From the NCBI GenBank assembly GCA_037447655.1, contig JBBHKE010000655.1:1-62000 (forward strand): DNA of 62,000 nt. The letters are read 5' to 3'. The DNA is from Zygnema cylindricum (lineage: Eukaryota; Streptophyta; Zygnematophyceae; Zygnematales; Zygnemataceae). Below, piece by piece: positions 43,235-56,240 of the stretch. The first letter of the stretch is position 1; each line of letters opens with the position of its first letter. The translations under genes were made by a program, and so were the position numbers. A model generated the notes under the pieces. The model ran no database searches. It was not told the DNA's origin and saw nothing but the letters and a program-made list of their open reading frames with translations.

Positions 43235-43673
43235 TAGTGTTGTGTATCGGGGAAAAACTTATAGCGATAAAACCAATAACGATAGTTATAGGCTATCAAA
43301 CGGTGAGGGGTCCCGATTTATTGTTACTGAGTCCAACAAATTCCTTATCGACTATAACTGGAAAGTAAGATAGCACGCTTTCTAACAGTACTTTAAAATA
43401 TAGTGTACAATACTTTGTGACAATCTGTTGGTACTCTGTACAACGTAATAACAAAATTTCAGTAAAACGAAACATACCGTACAAAGGTACGGCATGAACC
43501 GTAAATTTATCGCCGATAATTGTCGAACCGGTGTTATCACGATAAAAAACCGACACTATCGCCTTTTTATCGTGATAACATCGGCTTGATATATCGTGCA
43601 CACATCGATTATCAGTAGGCCAAATAAAGGTGCATATTGGTTAACTACAAATGGCTACCGATACACAACACTA
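43235..43673. mobile_element. Copy of the hAT-like MITE, 26 bp shorter
   Basis: Corresponds to 35028-35492 but lacks ACACTATATAGCGTGGCATG plus six further bases, a segment containing the palindrome GTGGCATGCCAC. Confidence 0.75.
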
Positions 43674-44326
43674 CTATTTTCTTTCGTTCGACATAATTAG
43701 TCAGAGCAAGTTTAGACAATCGAGAACTTCGTTGTAGAATATCAGCGTGTTTTTTTGCCATATTAAAGTAAAAACTTTAATTTATCGATGGCATTCTATA
43801 TTTCGTGCAATGATTTGTGGATGTTTTATATGCCTCAATAAAACCTGATTTTGCAACAAATCATGTATCTTAACAAGATAGGTAATTAAATGTATGAGCA
43901 CCAAATTGAGTCACGTAAGTAATGAACCAACAACTGATTTAAGCCATAACCAATACCACAATCTCCTCAAAGAGTGCGTTACGTAATACCATGATCGAAA
44001 AAATTTATATAGGTCATATTAAAAGTTGCTCTTGTACAATGGGTGTGTTAGATACTATTTATATTGACGTAAGTAAGTTTATACTTTAGTAGTATGTGAA
44101 AAGCTACGCGACGTGCATGGTAGCAAGAAAAGTGGAGAATTATAACTTTATAACATTTGCGTCAAAGTGGGGTAGCTTTATAAGACGGTACCCCATAGTA
44201 AAACAAGTTATTGTGGAATCAAGAAAAAATATTTTTCAACAATAAATAACATATTGAGAAAAAAAAATGCGAAGATTTTTACGTGGGGTTTTCGAACCAG
44301 GGGAGTGAGGGGCGAAGCTTATTGAA

Positions 44327-45945
44327 AAAAAAATGAAATGAAGATAAAACATTATAGAAAAAACAAAATTACAGTCAGAAAAAAAATACGCCATGAAATC
44401 GATAGCTTTGGAAAGATAACAAGGATGTAGTACGTCCGTCAAGATGGGTGGAGACATCAACGAATTTACTCGCTACAATGTAAGGAATAAATCAATAATT
44501 AAATATGAGCACAACAGTTACAAAAAAAAAAAATGCACACGAAAGCATAGTTTATCATCATAATAGAAGAAAATAAGTTTGACACCAATATATTCAACCT
44601 TAAGGTTTTTCTTTACAACAAAGATTCACTCTTAAAAACATTATCTTTTAAACTTGTAAATAGTGTATTGCTAAGTATACACATTTTATGGTGCCTCACT
44701 AGAATGAATTACCCTATAATTCACTTCCCACTAACTCCACTAACTCATATCCGAAACTTACAAGCCGAAGTGAATACACGGACGCTTAATAAAACACCTG
44801 TAGATCGAAACTGAATTGTGCCCTATACCAAAACTTGTACTAGGATCCTAAAAACTAAAATATTATAAAACGGAAAAATATTATTTCGTAGTACGCATCA
44901 ATCATGACAAAAATCAGAAATTCCGAAAGAAAACAAGTCGTAGAATGCTCTTTCGACATATTAACTTTCTATGTGTTATTGATTTCACTACTTCAAGACG
45001 AATAATTTCATACGTTATTTAATAATATACGAGAAGTCGTTAATCTTGTTTCAATAAAAACATATGTAAACGTTGTTTATGTGGTCGAAAGGTTTAATAT
45101 TAATGGCACTATCGAAAACAAAGCGTCGTTTTTTATTTACCTTCTTGGGAAACGGTATTGGCGTGTTGTGAATTTGTCTCTTGTGTTTCCATTTGCAACC
45201 GTTCTAATCGCTACAACTCATCCGGCCAAATAGTACAACCGAATTCAAGTAAGGTTGAAAGTTTCAATCAAAAAATTTGATTATTTTTCTTTCTTACAAT
45301 TGCTTATTTTACATAGATGTATATGATTCATTCCAATAAGGGAGTGTTTACTCAATTTGTAGGCGACGGGCGTAGATAAAGTAGTCATTTTTAGTGATGG
45401 CCATATATATTTTTTGGTTTTCAACATTAATACATTTGTTAGAGCTAAAAAGCCACAATAACGTGGACAACATGTGTTTTTCCTTCCTTCGATATATATA
45501 CATGCTCTTTGTTTGACGTAAATACAATAATTGATGAAACTTACACAAAAAGCAAAGTTCCAAAGATAGCAAAAGCATTCAACAAAATATCACATGAGAG
45601 AGACCATTTTACGAAAGCCAATATAATCCATGTGAATTTTTTTTTCACAAAGATTAACTCTCTCCCGCCTCTTAGCTTCAATATATATAACTTCATATAA
45701 AACATCACTATTTCAAACTACACGAAACAACATACACAAAATGCGCACTAAACGCGTACCAATCAAATAGTGTAAATATGCGAAACACCAAAGTACCAAA
45801 GACTACCCAAACTTATACCTCAAAATTACACTTCAAATGTATTCATTTTACTTGACTATTGCAAAAAAAACCTATGCAAGACCAGGAATCTACTTAAAAA
45901 TAATAAAACAAATAAAATCTTAGTTGAATTAAAAAATAAACTAGA
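44327..45945. other. Unassigned sequence with two tandem-repeat units
   Basis: 45060-45330 and 45385-45530 are diverged units of the ~500-bp repeat of 31.9-35.0 kb (for example TGTGAATTTGTC.CTTGTGT, ACTCATC.GGCC, GAAAGTTTCAAT). The rest shows no feature and no supported ORF. Confidence 0.5.
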
Positions 45946-46205
45946 AGCCCGCGCGTTAGTTATATGACGGCTAGTTACAAATTTGATTATAACAATCCCC
46001 CTCTTAAACTTGTAATCTTTACATCAACCCCAGTTTAAGTCTCTCCCTTTGCAACACGACATATACCACACTTGGACGAAAAAATAAACTAAACTGCTAC
46101 GCGTTATTTAAACCACGACGGATTACAAATTTGCTTTTAACGATCCCCCTGTCAAACTTGTAATCAGTACACCAACCCCAATTTAGGTCTCCCCCTCTAC
46201 AACAC
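45946..46205 (-). repeat. ~135-bp tandem duplication at a copia polypurine-tract/LTR junction
   Basis: Two copies share AACTTGTAATC, CATCAACCCCA-like, TCTCTCCCT and ACACGACATA-like blocks. On the minus strand each contains AGGGGGAT followed by GTTA(A)AAG..AAATTTGTAA, like a polypurine tract plus LTR start. They adjoin the RNase H end of copia C. Confidence 0.5.
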
Positions 46206-47286
46206 GTCATACCCCACAATTTTAATAAGCATATCCGCGTTTTCATCCAAAGTAGACACAAAAAGAAACTCAATCACCTTTCTAACGTTCAAATCTCTCA
46301 CAAATTGCCACAAAATCCTTGCATGCATTGTCTTTTTATGAAAGACAAGATTATTGACTAATGCCATAAAACTCAAGCTGTTAAAAAATATTTTCAAGTA
46401 GCCAATATAAATCCTAAATTCGCTAAGCATCTCCTTTATTCAAATTAAAGCCTTGGATTTGTGACTCGCCGTCATATACTCAACTTCGTTTAAACCTGGT
46501 GCAACTACTTGCTGAAATAATGAACTCTAAGCAACTACAGTGTCGTTTTAAACAAATGCATAACGTGGCGTTGACTTCTTTGTATCAAAGTCACCACCCA
46601 AATTTGCCACGCGAAAGCAAACATACTTCAACGACGCTTGTGTATATCAAAATAATAATCAAATTTCGATTGTAACTGCAAGATAACAAAAGATTCGCTC
46701 CACGGCCTTTGAATGATTTTTATTAGGCATTTGACAAAATCGGCTCACTCTTAAAACTACTGCTGAAATATTAGGCCGCGTGGCAACACTTGAATTCATC
46801 AAACTTCTAATGGCCTCAAGATAAGGCACATCGAGTCTGTTCCTCAAATTTGCCGTATTGAACTTTGGAATTAAGCGGCGTCAACACTAGCTTAAAATTT
46901 CACGTAGCGAATTTCGTTAGTAGTTTTGTGCCATAATGAATTTAATATCACTATTATGAAATCTAAAAACTTCCATGTTAAGAATATATCCTACGTCTCT
47001 CAAATTTGTTGCCTTAAAGTGAAGGCTTAAGTATGCCTTCAATTCTTCAATTCTCGTCAATTTTTCATAAATCATTAGAAATTCATCCACGTAGACGGAA
47101 AAGATGATTTTGTCCTCTCCACCTTTGATATAAACGCCAAAGTCCAAAATACATACGCACAAGTCCAAGTTTTGAAAAGGCTTTATGTAAATGTAAATAC
47201 CAAATCCTGGGCGCATGCTTAAATCCATACAAAGATTTGTGCAGGTGCCATACCTTTCCCTCCTTCAAAATCACCTCCTCCGGCAC

Positions 47287-47370
47287 CTTCACATAAAATT
47301 CCTCCTCTAAATCTACATTTAGGAACGTCTTCACATAAAATTCCTCCTCTAAATCTACATTTAGGAACGT
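47287..47370 (-). repeat. 42-bp in-frame tandem duplication in copia C RT
   Basis: The unit encoding TFLNVDLEEEFYVK occurs twice in frame on the minus strand. Confidence 0.85.
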
Positions 47371-48403
47371 CGTTTCTACGTTTATGTGGTGCACATGCAT
47401 ATTGCCCGCAGCGGGAATAACAATTATCATCGTCAATGAATCAAACCTTACTATGGTTGTGTGTGTCTCGGTATAATCGATCCCTTCCCTTTGTTGTAAG
47501 CCCTTACATACTAACCGAGTCATATGCTTCACAATTTTCCCCGATGCATCAGTTTTAGTCTTACAAATCTACTTAGCATTAATAGCTTTTTTCCCTTCAA
47601 GTAGGCTTACCTCCTCAAATGTGGGGATATATATAATAGATCGAAGTTCCATCACCTATCTCGGTTTCTAATGTTTCTCCCACTTGCACAATTTGTGAGG
47701 TTCGATGTATGATTGCGGATCGCCCGACAAATTCTCACATAATGATTGCTATATGAGGTAATCCTCCTCCTTAGCCGCTGAAATAATATAATGCGAATTC
47801 TCCACTTTTCCTTCTCGGTCAAAGGAGAGATGAGCCGCCTTTTTCGCCATAGTCGCTCTCATACTTCTCCACGGCTCAAATTTATTCTCCGTTTTCGGTT
47901 CCTCCTCAATAACACACAATCCACTACAATTAGAAGTCTAATATTTCCGATTGTCCGAAGACATTAGGGAATTCTCACTTCGAGAATTTGCTCCAGTGTT
48001 ATCAAAATTGAAATTTTCCGAAATTGCTTCTTCCCCCTCGTAACATTGGAGATGGGTTCAGGCTTGATTTGTGAATCCGAGCCTCAATGTCGGGAAAATT
48101 ACAAATGTCATAATTCTCATATAAATCAAGATTGAAATTTCACTTAACCGATTGATGAATGGTGGATAAAAGATCCTGATGGAAATCCACATTTCGAGAT
48201 TTCTCAATAACATTTCGAATCAAATCATAAATCTGATAAAGGCTCCCCTTCAAGCTATAACCAATGAAATAACCACTCCAACTTTGAGAATCAAATTTTC
48301 CCTTCCTCTTTTTAGATTTATCATAAACGGTAGCACGACACGCTCAAATCCGAATGTGATGAAGAGTTCGTTGCGGCCTCACCATAATTTATAAGTTGTT
48401 TTC

Positions 48404-48449
48404 TCCTACTAAAGAGAAGTAAGCCTCCTACTAAAGAGAAGTAAGCCTC
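48404..48449 (-). repeat. 22-bp tandem duplication in copia C
   Basis: TCCTACTAAAGAGAAGTAAG followed by CC occurs twice head to tail. Confidence 0.85.
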
Positions 48450-49130
48450 CAATGACAGATGTAATTTGAGGTTAAAATGGCATCTTCAAATAAGTTAATC
48501 CTTTTGCCAAATCCTTGAATCATATCGTTGAATCATAGAACGCACCATTTCTTGAAGAGTGCGGTTTTTCCTTTCCGCAATTCCATTGGACTCTGGTGAG
48601 TACGGTACGGTGTATTGATATGTGATTCCCCACTTCTTATAATAAGCATCAAAAATAATGAATTAAGTTTTTCATTTTCTTTCACATTGCCTCTCAACCA
48701 TGCCACTTTTGGAAATGTTCAAAAGCATCAGATTTGTTTTTGAGTAACATTGCCCATGTAAATTATGAGATGTCATCCACCACCTCCATAACATATTTAT
48801 TCCCTCCGATTGTTTCCGGTTTTACGCCTCCACATAAATCAATGTGAAGCAATTTAAGCGGATGCTTTATCCAGATGTGGTTTCAGATTTGCCTCCCTTT
48901 GCTACATGATTTGCATCCATTAAACTTTTCCCCCGATGTCAAATTTAATCCCCTCACACTCCCATTTTTTATCATTCCGCGTAAGCTCCCCTCATACATA
49001 TGGCACATCCTGTGGTGCTATTGAGTGAGATCGGATTCCAATGCATAAATTTGTGAAATAATGCCGTCAAAAATAGAAGGGGATTTCGGCCGATGCTATA
49101 CAGGCTATGCATCGAATCTGTCAGTTCTCT

Positions 49131-49922
49131 TTTGCCAGTAGGTAGATCGTCGGATTGTAAGCTTTTTATTGTGGAATTGCCAAGATTTTTGTTATGGAAT
49201 TGCCAAACGTATATTTACTACTGCCCGTACGCTAAATATGTGGGAGAATGAGACGATTTGCTTGTCATTCAAGCAGGGGGGTATGCAACAAGTGCACTTG
49301 CCATTGCTGCTACTACTGTTGTGTATCGAAGGCATATTGCAGATGTTCTTTATGTACCTAGTTTTGGGTACCCGATAATCGATATCTCACCAATGTCTAT
49401 TGAAAAGCTCAATATCGAAATATTAAGCCAATATATTAGTCGATAATTTGATATTATTCTTTCGCGATATATAGATGTTGACGCTAGGTCTAACATTTTT
49501 GAAAAGCCCACGTGGCGCGCCCTTTTTAAAGGGGGGAGAATTTTTTGTACGATTTTTTGTGCTAATTATTGTACGATTTACTGTACCATATTTTTACGGA
49601 CCATGATTTCCTACCAAATATATCGCAATAGTTTTTGTTGGTCTCATAACTATATATCGAACCCTCTGATTGTTTGATATTTGCCATATCAAATACCGAA
49701 TTTATTGAGATAATTTTTTACTCGATACACAACATTAGTTTCTCCATATGTTGTGTAGCGTAAGGTGTTGTTTCCCTAAATTTATGATATCTGATTTTAT
49801 CGGCTGATGAACGGCAAGCGGGGCTATGTTTTGCTTAATATTGACGCTATTTACTTTTATGCGTTATATAGTAGAATGCTTATCCTGTATCAAGTAAAGC
49901 TTCTAATACATAGTATGCATTA
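49131..49922. other. Region holding a diverged hAT-like MITE
   Basis: 49314-49737 is described separately. The remaining ~350 bp show no feature. Confidence 0.4.
49314..49737. mobile_element. Diverged hAT-like MITE
   Basis: TACTGTTGTGTATCGAAGG at the left and ACTCGATACACAACATTA at the right, with CGATATATCG-rich interior. The 3' part follows the same order as 4798-4925 read in reverse. No clear target duplication. Confidence 0.6.
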
Positions 49923-50116
49923 CACCGCCCATGGCTATTAGAGTTAATCACTCTAGTCCCTAGTTGGTTTTCACCTAAAAACATAAATTAATGTTAACGA
50001 CACCATTTTAAACTAAGGCTTACAATAAGCCACGTTTCGTAACACAAATTCAAACGGTTAATTATATTTAAGCTTTAACGCCAATTATTCACTAACTGTA
50101 ACAACTATGGGAGGTG
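49923..50116. mobile_element. Diverged TA-target MITE (194 bp)
   Basis: TA|CACCGCCCATGGCTATTAGA and ACAACTATGGGAGGTG|TA. The termini are diverged but the spacing and TA flanks fit the family. Confidence 0.5.
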
Positions 50117-53100
50117 TACCAGTCGGCAAGGTTCTCGGTTTTATTTTATTTCAAAACAATCTAACCGGTCTTCATCCCGTTTTTAAAATTGTGAACCAAA
50201 AAGAATCGTGGGGATTTGCCGAGCCGATGAACTCAAGCCGTTAGGCCGTTGAAGTTATAAATTAATGAACTCCTCTACAAATTAAAAAAAACCCTACGTG
50301 CTACTATGTCAAACTTTAGTCCACTAGTTTAATTTTTTTCGCTACCTTTTTATTTACATGTTCTTTGAATACTATCGTCTTTTTGAGTACAATTTTCCGT
50401 ACGTCGATCAAACCGGTTCGGGGCCTAACCAATAGTTTATGAATTCTCCGGAACTAAACCAAACTAACTAAAACAAAAAAATGACTTTACACTTGCGAAA
50501 GGTGGAAAAAAGTCAAAAAACATATTTTGACGGTATGCCCATGTAACCGAAACTTTGGAATGAAACTTTGGATTTTAGCGATGATTCTCCGTAGTAATTT
50601 TCAAATTGTTCCTATGTCCAAGAACGAAATCACTACTTTGAACTGTGACGATTGTAGACATGAGTACAATTTGTGATTGTTGTAGAGGGCCACAAATCTC
50701 GGGACAATTGGTGACGTCCATAAAAACATAGACCGTTGTAGACGTCGAGTTTTTTGTGACATTGTAGATATTTAGGATTTTGTGATATTGCGAAGTCATG
50801 CTCATTTATGACATCATTAGCACCAAACTTTTTGCCAAGGCTTACCGATTTTTTTTTTGTAGCTTTTATCACTCGATATACCATCAAAAGCCAACCAAAG
50901 GAATTTTAAAAAAAAAAACATCATCAAGAACTCTCCTCACAAGTTTGATCGTCTTTTTGGCATGAGGCTCTCTATATGTCTATGTCCAAAGTCGACTCGT
51001 GTAGGAAATGTGGCTTAGAGGTTCTAAAAAAGACAACAAATTCAACAACGTTCGGTTGAAACTCGTGTTATTTATCCCCACCACCCTTTAAATTGCATGA
51101 GTTATGACCAAGTGTTTTTTATCATTGCTCTTGGGATAGATACTTATGTCCCTTTTGTCAACGTCATTTCAAAATTATGTTGCCCCTCATATGCATTTTT
51201 TACACAACAATCCCATTGACAAATTCTTATAGTAGCCCTTCATCACCTATCTTTTTATTTACCAAATGTGCCCACATATCTAATGGCCAAAGAGTTATTT
51301 TTTTCCCCTTTGGAATCTTAGAGTTTGATCATCATCACCTTCTAAAGGCGTAAATGAGGACCCATCATAACATAATATAAAAAAAGATCGACAAAATGCA
51401 AAAAAAATGAAGTGTACGTCATCTCACAAACATCATTTAATTAAAACTCGATAAATCTAAACTTACAAAGGTTGCAAAAATATGTTTCGAAGTTTATACA
51501 TCACTAGGAAAAATAAAATCCTATTGCGACTGTCCCACACGCGATAAACAAACAACACAAAATAACAAGAAAAATGTTTTATAAAAAAACAAAAAAAATT
51601 GCTTAACACACAACACTTGAGTAACCTGAAAATTGAAACAGTATTACCACCCAGAACACTACTAACCTTTAGATTTAAAATCCATGCCTAAAATTGGCAA
51701 GTTAATCGTATATCTGTCCAATCAATGCTTATAATTTAAACATGCTTGGATTATCATCATTTCAGTGTCTTACGGATTTCAACCCTTTATGGTTCGCATC
51801 ACGTTTTAAATTTACTTCCTCAACAGGGGACGGGGACGAGGCGGTGGGGGTTTTGAACGAGGTGAAGGTAGAGGAGAGGAATAAGGAGGGGGTTGTTTCT
51901 TCACCACTACAGAACCATTGAAAAAAAAAAAATCAATGTCAACCATATATTTTTTTTTCCTTAGAAACAACAATGCTTTTTAATGCCCCAATATGTATTA
52001 TGGAGGCCCCTATTGATTTTTTATTTTATGCCTGTTCTTGCTAGTACCTTTAATTACAATAAAGGATAATACGATTGAGGCTGAGAGGAAGGTGGGGAGA
52101 AAAAAATTACAGGGTGGAGAAGGTTGGGGTAAAATGTTGAATTGAAATGAAATGAGGAGCTATCGATGGTAAAACAATGTGAGAAACTTGATTGGTGGTG
52201 AATTTGGGGGTGTAGAGAGAAGGGTGGAGAGGATGAACTGAAATAAAAAAGGTATAAAATACAAGTATATTTTATGCATATATTTGCATAGACTACCTTT
52301 AAGTTTAATGTCGTTTTTGAAAAGTCTCTTTCACTCCAAACATTTGACTTAGTTTGATTTCTTAAAGATCTACAATGATCTACCAGTGCAAGTTGCGTGA
52401 AGTTGCAGAAAATTGTCATAAATCATAGCCTTAATTGTACATCTGTTTTTCTTTTATATAAATATGTATCTTTTTTATTTTATGATTGTGTTATCATGCC
52501 ATTGACGACAAGAATTTAGAGAACTAAATGGAGTTGCAACTGTCTACAAACGCCAAACAATTATTAATCAGCTTCTAGTAAATAAATATATGAAAACCTT
52601 GCTTTCAACTGATTTTTCTTTCGAAGTTCGTTTCTATTTTTCATGCGGTCAATAACAAAAAGAATCTAAGAAAATTTTGAAAGGAAGAAATATAAATAAA
52701 ACTTGACGAAAGTATCCAAACAGTCGTTTTTGTACCGTGAGTACTTCCAAAAACCTAATTATAACTTTCCGAAAACTAAATAGTGTGACACTATTTTCTA
52801 ATAGGCTAACTTTAAAACTTTGTTCTCAAAATATATACAAATAGGAGACAGTACAATAATATTTCAGATGCTTAGTCAATAGTGGTAGTTAACGTCTAGC
52901 CAATTGTGGTGGTATAGTACGAAGCACCTAAGCCCATACAAGTGTGCTTCGTCACTTCTGTTCCCACATAAATTGCGTCCGTCGACACGATGCCAATCAA
53001 CAATCACTATAGCTCACCATACCATACATTTCTCAGTTATGCGCTTGATTTTTGCTCCATCCCATCATGTCAATCAGCTCGTCACGTTCACGCCGCGTGA

Positions 53101-53309
53101 AAGTAGTCGTCGGCGCTATTCCATAAAATTTGCATATTCCTCCATTTGCCACCACATGTCCATGTAGACGTACAGTACATTCTTATGTCCTTGTGTCACT
53201 GTAACACTAATAAGGGTAAGTATCAAAACTTCTTTTTACAAAAATAATTTAAGTCTCTTACCCTTCCCTCACAGCCTTATCTACTGAACTAAAGATTTCA
53301 CATTCCAAC
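50117..53309. other. Unassigned sequence
   Basis: No gene supported. Open frames at 50575-50887 (-), 52054-52419 (-) and 52904-53167 (+) have no recognisable domains. A short purine-rich stretch lies at 51830-51890. Sequence below 53310 should include the 3' LTR of copia B. Confidence 0.4.
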
Positions 53310-56240
53310 ACTCCCCTAAATTTTTACACTCGGTTACTCACTAAGCCGAATAACCTCTCCACAAAACTACAACTTAAAAGCAAGAAGGGGTTTAGTTAGC
53401 ATGTCTGCCACCATTTTCTCCTGTAGTAAATAACACAATTTTATAACTCTTACATGTTTGTTTTCAAAAACAAAGTGAAGCCTCACATCCATATATTTTA
53501 TCTTGAAATGGTGAGTGGGGTTAGAGGCAATAACAATGGCTGGCTAGGGGTCACACCAGATAATTTGAGGCCATGTTTGCATGTATTTGAGTTCCTGTAA
53601 GATGGACTTAACCCATAAAACTTCCTTGAGGGGAGAAGCAGCTACCACATATTAAGACCCCATTTTAGATTCGACTGTAACTTTTTGCAGCTTTTTTGCA
53701 GCTTGCTGCTCTAGCAGTAGGTTCCATTTCCAATTTTCAGAAGAAAGCCGGTTGTTGATTTTCGGCATGGCATATCTCCATAGCTTGCATCACTTCACGT
53801 CTATAATTTCACCTCTTTGCCTTTGGGTACAAGCTTGAGATTTAGAGAACCTGCAAGATACCTCAGATCTCATTTTGCTGCTTCTTAGTGTGCCCTTTTC
53901 GGATTTTGTAGACAATTACTAAAAACTCCCACAGCTGCTGCTATATCTGGTCTTGTACAATTCATAAAATATATAATACTTCGGACTACCTGTCTATATG
54001 GCTTTGTAGCCATAAACTCCTCCTCCCCAGACTCTACGCATTCACTAACCATTATGCCTTAGTCTGAATCATTTCCATCCAACTTCTATCTAAATTCCAT
54101 AGGAGTTACAAACCCTTTTTCACCCTTCATTTACAACTTTTCTTGCTTATTACCTATTGCTTCTTTTTGAGTCAATATAACAAGTTTTTTGTTCCCTCTC
54201 TTTCTACGTGTATGCCTTAGATATACTTCGCCCCTCTCTTTCATCTCGAATCTAGATCTTAGCACCGCTTTAATGCGGTTTATTTCATCAATGGATTTTC
54301 TTATGAATAGTAAGTCATCAACGTAAACAACAATGTAAAGTATCTTATCCTCCCCTTCTAAAACATATACAAAATTATCAGGCCTAATTCTTTTAATTCC
54401 TAATCCAATCAAAAACTCATCAAGTTTAAGATTCCAGTGCCTATGGGCTTGTTTCAACCAATACACAGATTTTATCAGTTTACATACTAATTCTTCCTCT
54501 CTTTTTTTTCACACATTTTTGGTTGCTTCATGTAAATGGTTTCCTCTAATTCCCCATGGAAGAAAGTAGTTTTAACATCCATTTGATGAATGTCTATATT
54601 TCTTATAGTAGGAAGACTTAGTAGAAGTTCAACAGTGGGATATCTAACAACTAGAGAGAAGGTTTTTTCAATGTCAATACCTTCTTTTTAATTGAACCCT
54701 TTGGCCAAAAGTTTGGCCTTATACCTTTTGATGGTGTTGTTCAGGTAGAGCTTCACCTTGAACACCTATTACCTGCTAATATCTTTTCAGCTCGGAGGAA
54801 GATCCTCTAGCTCCCATGTGTACGCCTCCATAATAGATTTTGTTTCATCATTTGCGGCCTCAATCTAGAGATTTCTCTCTGGTGATGAGAAGGCCAACTG
54901 AATAGTTAGAGGTTCCTCAGTATTAGCTAAAAAAGAAAAGTGAGAGCTGGCTTGTAGACAACTCCTAGATCTATTTTCCCCCGGAAATTCAAAGGTTGAA
55001 ATCGATAGCAATCTATAATTTCTCTGCCCATGTTGACTTGCAAGAGATGGGATTGCCCAAGCTGGAGATTCTGGTGAGATTTTGGTGATGCATCTGAAAG
55101 AGTTACCAGTGGTGGTGACTGAGAGGGAAAATACACCAGTTGAATATGGTGGAAAATGACATACTCTTGAGGTTTTGCTATTGCAGGTGTGTTTGTTTTA
55201 CATAGATCAACTGAGTCTTGTTCATCGTTCATCTTTATATTTCTAGAAAAAACAACTTTATTCTTTTCTAATACATATACTCTATAGCCTTTTGCATGCT
55301 CATCATACCCCCTAAAAATCCTTAGTAAGCCCTTTGCTTCCATTTTCCATCTATCTTGTGAAGTATCTAAGATAAAACATTTTCTGCCAAACACTTTAAA
55401 CTGATAACATCAGGTTTCATCCCTGTCCACATGTCATATGGTGTAGTGTCAAGTGATATAAAAGGTTTCATCCCTGTCCACATGTCATAGGGTGTAGTGC
55501 TAACTGATATAAAAGCTATTGTGTTCTTAATATAGATTGCACAATCAAGGGCCTTAGCCTACAATTTTGGATCTATTCGTTTTTTGTGCAAGCATGGATC
55601 TATCACTTTCTCTCACTGTTCGATTCAACCTTTCACAAACGCTATTATGTTGTGGTATATATAGAACGTTAAGATTGTGACTAATACCTAGTTAGAGGAG
55701 AAACTGCTTATAGTTATTAGAAATATATTCTACTCAGTTATCCGACCTTAGTGCCAATATTGGAACTCCGTGAAGCTTTTCTGCCTATGCCTTGAAGTGT
55801 TTGAAGTGTGTTAGCACTTCACTCTTATGTTGCATAAAACAAACTTTGTTAAACCGGGAATAGTCGTCTGTGACATGACCATATAGTGGACACCTCCCGC
55901 CAATGCCACTTGGGAAGGACCGAGAACGTCCGAGTGAATGAAAAGCAACGCCTTTTCTAATCTATGTTCTGATTCTACTGGGAATGGTAACTTGTGGATC
56001 TTGCCTAGTGAACACCCATTTTATTTTTTGACATGATATGATATAAGGGAAACACCATCAACCTTTCCTGCATTCACCATTTTTTTCAGACTATCATACT
56101 TAATATGTCCAAATCTCTTATGCCATAGCTCATTTTCAGATGAAACACTGGAATAGAGAACTTCATTTTATTTCCATTTAGCCATGTCCATCAGAAACGT
56201 TTTGCTTGCATCTCTTGTACCCTTTAGTGCAACCTTGCCT
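53310..56240 (-). pseudogene. Copia B: decayed Ty1/copia element, 3' half
   Basis: On the minus strand TTTAGGGGAG followed by TGTTGGAATG (LTR start at 53310) is a polypurine tract/LTR junction. Upstream in pol sense are degraded RNase H (53370-53700) and RT (54131-54530, LKQAHRHWNLKLDEFLIGLG and IVVYVDDLLFIRKSI, VDD kept). A post-integrase segment lies at 54927-55394 (FGRKCFILDT, RGYDEHAKGYRVYVLEK). Integrase and GAG-pre-integrase (NELWHKRFGHIKYDSLKKM) run to about 56130. Stops and frameshifts are frequent. It is cut at about 56240 by the LTR of copia A; its 5' half would lie beyond the window. Confidence 0.78.
55413..55515 (-). repeat. 51-bp tandem duplication in copia B
   Basis: GGTTTCATCCCTGTCCACAT begins at 55413 and 55464. 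The two copies differ at a few positions. Confidence 0.85.

Larger units (their letters stand above)
41232..44326. repeat. 3.1-kb direct duplication, copy 2
   Basis: Copy of 33025-36147. About 17 or more differences fall in the first ~400 bp (inside the MITE at 41234-41784). Then there is near-identity for ~2.7 kb, except a few bases in a T-rich tract, a G/T change near 42345 and a missing 26-bp segment near 43417. It ends in an A-run at about 44326. Confidence 0.9.
46197..49130 (-). pseudogene. Copia C: decayed Ty1/copia polyprotein
   Basis: Minus-strand fragments in pol order. The integrase end PYSPESNGIAERKNRTLQEM lies at about 48540-48610. RT start is at 47083-47532 (KHMTRLVCKGLQQREGIDYTETH, then LHKSLYGFKHAPRIWY). 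RT palm is at 46917-47228 (VYVDEFLMIY, where VDD has become VDE). The connection PYLEAIRSLMNSSVATRPNI is at 46659-46847 and the RNase H end (FVSTLDENADMLIK) at 46197-46430. GAG-pre-integrase-like remains extend to about 49.1 kb. Many frameshifts and stops and the VDE change make it inactive. A 42-bp tandem duplication (47287-47370) and a 22-bp one (48404-48449) lie within it. Confidence 0.8.

Noticed and set aside
33025-44326. The two 3.1-kb repeats as LTRs of one element
   Set aside because: No TG...CA ends, no primer-binding site or gag/pol between them, and the internal region holds unrelated MITEs and exons.
52054-52419. 121-codon minus frame
   Set aside because: Ser/Phe/Tyr-rich low complexity, no domain, no splice or promoter context.
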